Source: Tritrichomonas musculus (Eukaryota; Parabasalia; Tritrichomonadida; Tritrichomonadidae). From it: a DNA stretch of 64,000 nucleotides. Where the stretch lies: contig JAPFFF010000040.1 in assembly GCA_039105265.1 (NCBI GenBank), forward strand, positions 434,001 to 498,000, read 5' to 3'. A model generated the notes under the pieces. It worked only from the letters and a program-made list of their open reading frames with translations. It had not been told where the DNA came from and did no database searches. The position numbers and the translations under genes are program-made. Positions 9,627 through 18,492 of this stretch are shown here, in pieces (within the stretch, counting starts at the first letter, position 1; every line of letters starts with the position of its first letter).

Positions 9627-10994
9627 ATTATTGATTTTTTTGTTTATTTTTATATATATTAAAAAATATATTTGTGATTTAAAAAAAAAAAACTTTGAGG
9701 TTTCCATGTTTTTGTTCTTTTAAACGGTCTTTATTGGCCAAAATGATTCTGTACATTTTATTTTTAATCAATGAAAAAAAGTTAAAAAAAAATACTAATT
9801 TAAGTATCAAATGAATTCATTCAAATCTGATATTTTTGACTTCATCTTAATTTCACCTTGTCTAGCACTTTTACATCATCTGATCCTTTCACAAAATCTT
9901 ATATTATCACTGAAATCAGCAGTTTTTGTAAATTAGCCAGTTTTTGTATATTTATTTGTTGGTTGCAATCTATCGAAAAACAGTCGGCTTTGAAATAGAG
10001 TTATGTTTTTGAGAAATAATCAGAGTGAGAGAAATCTTCTGTATTTGAAAACTGGCTGACTAATTTAAAAAAGGTTCCACAGCAGCAATTCAATTATGAA
10101 CTTTTAAATTCAGTGTCTTTAACAGTATTGCTTGTTAGATAAGTAGTGCTGCCATTACCAAAACCAATGAAGTTATTAAACACTGTCTTTTCAATTGAAA
10201 CATACTTTTTTAATTGAAGGATTTGTATTTTTTTTTTTTTTTCTCACAATGCTTCAAAATAATGCATTCATCCAAATTCAAGGATAAACAATTTTCATCT
10301 TTCAACTCATGATTTTCATTACACTCTTCATAAGCATAGCACTCATCACCATTACAAGAAGAATATCCTGGATGATATTTCTCACAGCTTGTTGAAATAA
10401 CAGAGAATGATTTATCACCTGTTTTTGGATCAGTTTCTAATCAATGCTGCTTTTCATGCATTTTTTCAAATTGATTTATCAAAAAGAAAATATTTTCAAA
10501 ATTTTCCTCAATTATAAAGAGTTAATAATCTCATATTTACTTTTTCCGTTGTAATGGTTGTAATTTAGGTGAAAATTCTTTTGACCAAAGCTGTATTTAT
10601 TTAATAGAAGATTTTGATTTGTTAATAATTTTGGTGAACAAAAATATTTTCATCATATCAATTAATGTTTTATCATAAATTTGGTAAGCAAATATACGAT
10701 GTAAAATATAGTTATTTCCTCAAGATATTAATGATTGAAATAATATAATATTTTGAAATGAAATCAAAAAGTTTATTATATGACTAAATATACTCAGAAA
10801 AATAAACATACTTTTTTCCGTCTCTCTTGAATGAGAGAAATTTAGATACAGCAATAGAATTTCTCCTTGTTGTAAAAGATAATATCAGATAATCATCATG
10901 AATCAAAAAAAAAATATATATTATCAAATTGTTTATTAATTATTCACATACAATAAAAAGAAATATATATATTAGAAATCAAATTTATAGATCT
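9627..10994. other. Intergenic with a relic coding fragment
   Basis: Mostly AT-rich. Apart from the cysteine-rich relic (10241-10440) I see only a weak inverted pair, AGCCAGTTTT near 9937 and AAACTGGCT near 10058, which may be a tiny decayed foldback element. Confidence 0.4.
10241..10440 (-). pseudogene. Cysteine-rich protein fragment
   Basis: An open stretch of ~66 codons reads ETDPKTGDKSFSVISTSC, then EKYHPGYSSCNGDECYAYEE, CNENHELKDENC and ILKHCEKK. Seven cysteines and the mixed composition look like part of a secreted or surface cysteine-rich protein. It is bounded by a stop at 10441-10443 on the N side and runs into an A tract on the C side. There is no start codon or signal peptide, so it is probably a relic. 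The family was not recognised. Confidence 0.45.
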
Positions 10995-11667
10995 GTAATA
11001 AATAGGGTGGTCAAATTTGCCCAAATGTGCATTTTTTAAAAAATGTGGGCCAAAATGTGGGTTTAATGTGTCACAACGTGGGCCAATTCAAATTGTTTTG
11101 ATTCTATATATAAAGTTATAAATCATCAATTTACAAATCGCTATCAGATTATTTATTTAAATATATATGAAAAAATTAATGATTTACATAGAATGGAAGA
11201 GATAAATTTATCTTTTAAAATAAAAATTTTCATTCAAATTGTCTTTTACTTTTCATAGAGAATAATTTTTATTTTCACAAAAATTAATAATTAAAAAAAT
11301 AAATATATCTTATATAAAAAGCTTTAAAGTTATGATATTAAACAATATAGTAATGTATATTATAAATATAGGTATACATTATTAATAATTTATATATATG
11401 CTTAAAAAAAAAAATTTGGCCCATTTTGGCCCAACTTGGCCCATTTTAGCCCAAAATTTTTGGGATAATTTTCTGAAGATTTCAGACGATATTTGGTTGA
11501 CCCATCCATTTATAATTGGGCCAAAATGGGCCAAATTTTATTTATTTGTTTACATAGTATATAATAATAACTGATATATATAATTATGATAAACATCATT
11601 TCCTTGTTGAATATTATGAATTCATGCTTTTTTATACAAGATAAAATTAAATTTTATTTAATAAATG

Positions 11668-11710
11668 ATTAAGTAGCTTTTTGAGGCTTCGCCTCAAAAA
11701 GCTACTTAAT
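11668..11710. repeat. Perfect 20-bp-stem hairpin
   Basis: ATTAAGTAGCTTTTTGAGGC, a three-base TTC loop, then the exact reverse complement. It lies near the middle of the hAT-like element. It could fold in RNA or extrude as a cruciform, and may be an older foldback nested in the element. Confidence 0.9.
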
Positions 11711-12038
11711 AATTTATTTTTGATTCTCTTTTGCAACTTTTTGAGTATAGCATTTCCACTATTAAAAATATATGATATTAATCTTTTTGAATTAATTTTT
11801 TTAAAAAAAAATAATAAACTTTTTATGTATAATTTTTTAAAAATTGAAAAAAAACAAAATTTTTATGCTTTTGAAATTCAGATTTTATTGAAAGAGAGCA
11901 GATAAAAAATTATTTCAAAATTTTCAGTTTTTTTTTATATTCAACAAATAACTTTTTTTATGGTAGAATAATTAACCATGCCGATCAATATTTTTAATTT
12001 TTTTTCTCCGCACGCTCGCACGTAAGGATTTTCGCAAA

Positions 12039-12040
<2 letters not shown>

Positions 12041-12084
<44 letters not shown>
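12041..12084 (+). repeat. Poly(A) tract of 44
   Basis: An uninterrupted run of 44 A inside the hAT-like element. Its length in the assembly is uncertain. Confidence 0.9.
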
Positions 12085-12085
<1 letters not shown>

Positions 12086-12213
12086 CAATTATTTGACCTT
12101 ATTTAATCGTATTCAATTCAAATAATTGAGAGGTAAAATGGTGACCCAAATGTTTACTTCTTTTTGACCCATTTTCTTAATTTTGGCCCACCCAGTGCCA
12201 CCCTAGTAATAAA

Positions 12214-13164
12214 GTAATATTTATTACTTTTCTTTGGGACTTTATTTGAAAAAATATTGATAAACTTTCATATTCCAAAGTTAATTGTTTTGAATGATTG
12301 ATTATTGGTTTGAATCTTATATTATTTCTAAATAGACATCAGTTTGATTGATTATTTCATAAAATAAATGAATTGATTTTTTATTGATATAACTTTAGAT
12401 ATAATCTATCTGATAAAGATATTTTTGGGAAGATTAATGGATTTTTAATGGTCATTATCCATTGAAAAAAAGGACACGGTCTCTTTATTGAATTTTTTAG
12501 TTTTTAGATGGTTAGAATTTCTGATAATGAAAACGTTGTTATAATTTAAACTATTGAAATTTTGAGAAAATCTCCGTTATTATATAAAGACCATTCCTTT
12601 TATTTCTGAAATTTGATAGTGTTTTCGTTTAAATGTAAATAATTCAAATATCATGAATTCTTTTATATTTTGATTTATTTCAATAAATATTAGATATTTG
12701 AATATAATTATTATTATTTAATATATAAATTTAATATAAATATTTAGAAAATATAATTGTAAGTCAATTTACATTTTATGATCTGATATAAAAAAAAATT
12801 TTTTATATAAAATATATTTCAGATAAAAAAACATTTTTTATTAATATACATGGGTTGAAATAAAAACAATATATAAATGTTTTAATATTGATTTTTAAAT
12901 AAAAAATAATAATTGAATATTAAATATTTTAATAAAATACTTCATTGGTTCATATATTTTTGAAGTTAAAAATTTATATAAAAGATATTATTTTTGAATG
13001 AGTCTTATCAAATTTTTGTGATTTTCAGAAAATATTGAAAAGGAATTGAAAATGTTTTCAATATTGAATTTGTAACAACGTAATAATATATTCAAAAAAT
13101 GAATTATAATTCAATTAATTGACCAACATATGTGAGATCAACTCTTCCATTTTTATATTAAGTA
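12214..13164. other. Intergenic upstream of the NCS2 permease
   Basis: Extremely AT-rich, no coding frame. TTCCATTTTTATATTAAGTA directly before the ATG at 13165 may contain the initiator, but it does not match the TCA-Y-T core exactly. Confidence 0.4.
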
Positions 13165-14667
13165 ATGGGCTGTAAGAAACCAGATTGTTCATGCTTTGAT
13201 AGAGCTATTGAAAAGTGTGGAGGAAATCCCGAAAAAATTAAGCGATATGCTTTGAATTTTCTTTTAGGAATTCAGCATGTTTTAGCTATGATGGGTTCAA
13301 ATGTTCTTGTTCCTTTGATTACTGACTTAAATCCATCAATTGCAATTTTATCAGCAGGTATTTGCACAATTTGTTTCCATTTCATTGCTCAAAGAAAAGT
13401 TCCAACTTTCCTTGGAAGTTCATTCTCATTTGTTACTGCAATGTCACAAAATATGGAAAAATGGACAAAGGGAGGTGAAGATAGAGATAAAATTCTTGCA
13501 GGTCAACAAGTTGCAGTTATCATGACTGGTGTTTTATACTGTCTTTATTCTTTAATTGTCTATTTTGTTGGTCCAACTCGTGTTAAGAAGATTTTCCCAC
13601 CAATTGTTGTTGGTCCAGTAATTATGGTTATTGGTCTTACACTTGCACCTTCAGTTATCAGTAGCTACATTGTTCAAAAGTATACACCAGATGAAAATGG
13701 AAACCAAGAAATGAAAACGTATGCAGTTTGGCTAATTGTTGTAATTACAGCACTTATTATCCTTGCTGTTTCAACATTAGCCAGAGGAATTTGGACTTCT
13801 TTTCCAGTTCTTTTCGGTATCATTGGTGGTTACATTGTTTCCGCATGCTTTAAAGTTATCGATTATAGCAAGATTACAGATGCTTACTGGATTTTATTTG
13901 AACCAGGTTGTTTAAAGAAATCATTCAGCTTTTACAAGAAAATGAATTGGGATTGGAACAGTATTGCAATGATTTGTCCAATATCAATCGTTACATTTAT
14001 GGAACATCTTGGTGATATTACTACAAATGGCGCTGTTGTTGGAAAGAACTTCTTTGAAGATCCAGGTTTACACTTTACTTTACTCGGTGATGGTGTTGCT
14101 CTTTTCGTTGCAGGTTTCCTCGGTGGTCCAGCTATTACAACATATGGTGAAAACACAGGTGTTCTTGCTATTACAAAGAACTATAATCCAAAGCTTATCT
14201 TGCTTGCAGGAATCATTGCCGCTTGTATCGGATTATTGACTAAAATTGGCGGTATTATTACTTCAATTCCAGGCCCAGTTATTGGTGGTGCTTCAATGAT
14301 CATGTTTGGAATTATTGCCACTATGGGAATGAAAGTTTTGATCATCAACCAAGTTAATATTACAAAAGCAAAGAACATGATGATCGCAGCACTTATCGTT
14401 ACTATTGGTCTTGGTTTCACAGCTGGTGGTGTTGTTGTAAGCATCGAAGGAATCAATATTTCTCCACTTGCTATCTGTACAATTGTCGGCGTTTTACTTA
14501 ATGCTATTCTTCCAGAACAAAAAGATGACGATGATTCCGATGTTCAGGAAGAAAAGAAAGATATTTCTGATGAAGAAATGTCTGAAATTGAAAGATCAGA
14601 AGATCAAATTGATAGCATCTCAAGCAACCAGGACACTAGAGAAGAAAAAACTGAAGAGTCGGCCTAA
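13165..14667 (+). CDS. NCS2-family nucleobase permease (xanthine/uracil type)
   Basis: Imports purine or pyrimidine bases across a membrane. The 500-aa protein has the NCS2 layout of about 14 membrane segments with GIQHVLAM in segment 1 (family QH), MEHLGDITT in segment 8 and the signature ENTGVLAITK in segment 10, matching the [QEP]-N-x-G-x4-T motif. A charged acidic C-terminal tail (from about 455) is cytosolic. Trichomonads cannot make purines or pyrimidines de novo, so base uptake is expected to be important. UraA/UapA are the closest characterised relatives by motif. Whether it prefers xanthine/uric acid, uracil or another base cannot be decided here. It looks intact. Confidence 0.92.
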   Translation: MGCKKPDCSCFDRAIEKCGGNPEKIKRYALNFLLGIQHVLAMMGSNVLVPLITDLNPSIAILSAGICTICFHFIAQRKVPTFLGSSFSFVTAMSQNMEKWTKGGEDRDKILAGQQVAVIMTGVLYCLYSLIVYFVGPTRVKKIFPPIVVGPVIMVIGLTLAPSVISSYIVQKYTPDENGNQEMKTYAVWLIVVITALIILAVSTLARGIWTSFPVLFGIIGGYIVSACFKVIDYSKITDAYWILFEPGCLKKSFSFYKKMNWDWNSIAMICPISIVTFMEHLGDITTNGAVVGKNFFEDPGLHFTLLGDGVALFVAGFLGGPAITTYGENTGVLAITKNYNPKLILLAGIIAACIGLLTKIGGIITSIPGPVIGGASMIMFGIIATMGMKVLIINQVNITKAKNMMIAALIVTIGLGFTAGGVVVSIEGINISPLAICTIVGVLLNAILPEQKDDDDSDVQEEKKDISDEEMSEIERSEDQIDSISSNQDTREEKTEESA

Positions 14668-14941
14668 TTGTAAGTTGAAATTCTTTAATATAGAAAATAT
14701 TATATATTTGCTTGATTTTTTATAAATATTTAGACTTAATATTTTTTTTTTTTTAATACAAAATAAACTATTCAATAACTAAATTTGAATAAATTTAATT
14801 AGTTCCATCTATAGCTACTGGAAGTCTTTTTTTTTTACCTTATTCTTCATGAATATCAACTGGAAGTCTTTTCAACTCTCTGTAATGTCGGGTTTCACGA
14901 TTTTTTGCACTTTTATCTAGCAAAACAAATAATCAATGTCT

Positions 14942-15421
14942 TTAAATTTGCAAAATATTTTTTAAAATGTATTCCCTTTCAATCTTAATGCACTCCAATA
15001 TAGGTTCTTTATAAGTTAAATATTTTCGGTAATAGCCGTCAACAGAATAATGAAAAGCATTCTTTTTAAGTTCTTCTAATTGAACATTATATATCCTCAA
15101 AATGCTATTTCGAATATGATTATGAATTTTGACGATATTTTCTCTGGATATTTTCTTTGAAGAATCACCCAGAATTATATATGCTATTTGTTTTCGAAAC
15201 ATCTCGGAATCGCTAATAGTTGGTTGGTTATTGCTAAGATCGTTTGGGAAATGATTTAAAGTGAGGCTATCAAGGGTACTAATATCGCCACGATCATCTG
15301 GTTGTATGTTTTCAGAGTGTTCTTGTTCTCGAGGCATTTGATCATTTGGACAATACCCAAAATGTGTCTGCCTAAAAGGTAAAGGCTCGTAGCAATTATT
15401 ATAGAATGGATTATGATACAT
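14942..15421 (-). CDS. Hypothetical protein, 159 aa
   Basis: Family not recognised. Starts with an ATG at 15421 (MYHNPFYNNCYEP). The first ~70 residues are polar and probably disordered (many N, D, P). Residues ~75-159 form a predicted helical domain with FRKQIAYIILGD, ENIVKIHNHIRNSILRIYNV and a basic/aromatic end (YYRKYLTYKEPILECI). No signal peptide, membrane segment or cysteine pattern. The composition is less extreme than the flanking spacers and the frame is clean, which supports a real small gene. Confidence 0.5.
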   Translation of the reverse strand: MYHNPFYNNCYEPLPFRQTHFGYCPNDQMPREQEHSENIQPDDRGDISTLDSLTLNHFPNDLSNNQPTISDSEMFRKQIAYIILGDSSKKISRENIVKIHNHIRNSILRIYNVQLEELKKNAFHYSVDGYYRKYLTYKEPILECIKIEREYILKNILQI

Positions 15422-16614
15422 ATATTAGAATATTAAAATTTTTAAACGTGATTTTTTGAATAAAAATTTTTCATTTTCAATTACTGATTGTCTAAAAATA
15501 AGTTACCCAAAATTTTTAAAATTTTCGAAAATAACGTTTTCTAGTAGTTTTTTTTTTAACTAATAAACTTTTCTTCTTTCTTCAAGAATTTAAATATTTT
15601 ATATAATTGAATTAAATTACTTTAAAAATGGACAAAAAAAATAAAAAATAAAAACAGAAATATTTTTTCACTTTCCAAATTTATCACATATATAATATTG
15701 TTTATTTTTATTTTTTGGCTAAATATATGATTTGATTTTATTCTATTTAAATGGAGATAAATTTAGATATTTTATAAAATATTTTTATACAATTATTTCA
15801 ATTCTATTTCAAATTAAATCTAATTTTGAATCCATGTATCGGAAATTTGTCAACTTTTTGATAGTATAATTTTACATTCGAATTTTTTTTATCATTCTAT
15901 TATATAGTACACATATATTTTGTTTCAATTACAGACATTTGTTTTTCATTATTTTAAATTTTCTTCACAAATATATAAAAAACAACTTTTTAAGAGATTA
16001 TGTTTTCAAAATAAAATTTTTAAACATCCATTTGATGATTTAGAGAGACAAAAGACTTTTTTAGGAGCAATACGACCATTGCATTTTTTAACGATATGTA
16101 CAAATTCGATATTTGCCAGCTCGACAATAATTTCCACTACCATTTTGTAATTTTCATTGAATTAGATTATCTCTCAGATTATTCCACTGTACCATATTTT
16201 TTGGTGCAAATCTTAGTAGTTTTATCTCAGTCATCCATTTTTCTATTGCCCTCTATCAATACATACATATCATTTTCATACATTTCACGACTCCTTCTAC
16301 TAGATTATTAATTCAAGTCATAAACAAAAAAATGGCCGCATAAAGGAGATTATTACACAATTCCTGGCATCATATGACAGTTAGAATAGCCAAGTCCAAA
16401 AATGGGTAATGTTTTTTTGGACCATTCAAAAGTGAATAAAAGTTAAACTTTTTGATAATATGCTATAACTTTTTGAATTTTTTTTGAGCGTTTGGGTAAA
16501 CTATTTTTGTTCTTGGACTATGTTTTTTTGGGGTCACAGGTTCGATTCCCATCTTCTATTCAAAAATTATTGGGTAACTTTTTTCTGGACAATCAGTATA
16601 ATAAAATCTTAATC
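15422..16614. other. Intergenic
   Basis: AT-rich with several short chance frames (15920-16311) that resemble no protein. A tRNA-like B-box string, GGTTCGATTCCC, lies at 16539-16550 without a matching A box or acceptor stem. Confidence 0.4.
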
Positions 16615-17415
16615 ATAGGGGGGTCAACCGTAAAATTTTTGTCAAAATTTTAAAGCAAACTTAAAATCTGAGAATTTTCGTATAATAATTATAGAACTAT
16701 ATAGTTCATTGAATATACTATTTATTAAAAATATTTTTCCCTAATTTTATCTATAGGGCCAAAAAAGGCAAAGCATTAAAGTTGTAATGACTTGTGATTT
16801 GAAAATTGAGTTATTTCTTAAAAATTTCCGTAAAATCATTAAGATAATTGATAAAAGACTTTGTTCTGCCATTGAAATGATTATAAAACAGGTTTAAATG
16901 TGATAATTTCATAATTCTGCTCTTTAATTACATAAAATGTTATATGAAAGTTATATTCTAAATGATTATATGAAAATGATGCAAATGTAATAAAAATATT
17001 AAAAAATAAGAGAGAAAATATATTAAAAATCAATTTTATGATAGATTGAAATATATATCTTTGATTTTATTATTATGATATTTAAATAATTTAAATTGTG
17101 ATTCAAAAAATAATTTTAAATTGATAACCTAAGCAAATAAATATTTTCATAATAACCTTCTTGAAAAAAACTTAAAATATTAATGAAATTGATTCAAATA
17201 ATCATAAAAGCCACTTTTTTATAAAATGGTGAATTATGGTTAATTTTTTTTTAATTTTCGAAAAGTTGTTGCCTTTTGTGGACCTATAGATGAAATTTAA
17301 TAATAAATATTTTAAAATAAACTATATAAAGTAAGGAATATATTTCCATCATTTATTTATCATTATCTTTAAAAAATATATTTTTTGACACATTTTCGGC
17401 GGTTGACCCCCCTAT
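16615..17415. mobile_element. Long-palindrome MITE with 16-bp TIR and 8-bp TSD
   Basis: The ends are perfect inverted repeats, ATAGGGGGGTCAACCG and its complement. The exact 8-bp duplication TCTTAATC flanks them at 16607-16614 and 17416-17423. A second inverted pair lies inside (TTTATCTATAGGGCCA near 16747, its partner near 17283), and neighbouring AT-rich blocks also mirror each other, so the 801-bp element is one long imperfect palindrome. No coding capacity. The 8-bp duplication is compatible with hAT or related superfamilies; the ATAGGGGGG end is not diagnostic. Confidence 0.88.
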
Positions 17416-17423
17416 TCTTAATC

Positions 17424-18492
17424 TTAGCTAATTAAAAATGGAATAGAGTTTTTCTAACCGCCTATTATTCACAAAAATATAAAAAATAAACTATACAAAA
17501 AAAATATAATTTCATGTAAAGTTATCAAATTTCGTCAGAACAAAACTACTCATATTCTTATTTTAAATTAATTATTCTTTTTTAAGAATAATAAATCTCA
17601 TTTTATAATTTAATATCAATTGCCTAAGATATACTATAATAGGTTATAATTCGATTTTCAAAATATCTAAAAAAAATATGAAAACAATATAGAAAAATTA
17701 GAATTATTTTTGATGATATATACATTCACACTAATGTTGTTCATTTTAAATATGGTAAAATTTTTGATAAGCTATTTCATTTATGAATAATATGTAATTT
17801 TAGATTTCATAATTTTGTTTGATATTTACATTTTAATATAAAAGATTAGTTTTAAAATTACGTGAAATGCAAATATTCTCTGATATTTTTGTATTTTATG
17901 GAATATTTTGAAAAAGTTGAATTTAATAATACTGTTCATTCATTGTTATTTAAAAAAGAATATATGATTTAAAAATAAATTTTAGCACTAATTAATTTTT
18001 CATTAGTGAATTAATACAAATTACTTCAGTGCAAGAGAAACGCATTAGAGTGTGATTTCTCTCAAAAAAATTGAATGTAAATTGAAAGAACCATTGAAAT
18101 TTCTATGTAAAATAAACTTTCTGAAAAACTCTAAAATGGAATTATTTTATAACAAAAAGTAATATTCCAGATTGAAAATTCTAAATGAAAATTTCCTATA
18201 AATTTTGAAAGCCATATTGAAAGATATAAACTATAGAAAAACGATATAAAATTTTGATTATTTAAATCAATAAAGTGACTAAAGTTCTTATAAAATAACA
18301 ATAAAAAAGAAAAAAGAGGAAATATATTCAAATGTTTTGATTAAACTTCAATCAATATCATCATGTTTTTGTTGAAGAATTATGCTTATAAAATTGTATA
18401 TAACAACTTTTTAAAATTCTACACGTAAAAAACATTTTTATTAATATTGGAAATAAAAAAAAACAAACAATAAAAACAAGATTCATAATTAA
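17424..18492. other. Intergenic
   Basis: About 1.1 kb of very AT-rich sequence between the palindromic MITE and the 3' end of the beta-propeller gene. Nothing recognised. Confidence 0.4.

Larger units (their letters stand above)
11003..12205. mobile_element. Non-autonomous hAT-like DNA element with 8-bp TSD
   Basis: The ends are TAGGGTGGTCA and, inverted on the right, TAGGGTGGCAC. The element is flanked by the exact 8-bp duplication GTAATAAA at 10995-11002 and 12206-12213. Terminal TAGGG with 8-bp duplications is characteristic of hAT elements. Subterminal regions carry clustered GGCCCA/TGGGCC motifs in both orientations (11012-11105, 11417-11534, 12130-12190), as expected of transposase binding sites. 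No transposase frame is present; the interior is AT-rich with a perfect hairpin at 11668-11710 and an A tract at 12041-12084. Superfamily is inferred from ends and duplication length. Confidence 0.85.

Noticed and set aside
9930-10075. Possible foldback with AGCCAGTTTT ends
   Set aside because: The inverted match is short and imperfect, and no target duplication is visible.
11681-11905. 74-codon frame starting in the hairpin
   Set aside because: Low-complexity, driven by AT content, inside a non-autonomous element, no family.
12041-12084. Poly(A) runs (also 26487, 54726, 58600) as retrotransposon tails
   Set aside because: No reverse-transcriptase or SINE-like sequence and no matching target duplication precedes any of them.
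15920-16311. Two overlapping short frames near 16 kb
   Set aside because: Overlapping frames of similar length without motifs; neither is favoured and both look like chance.
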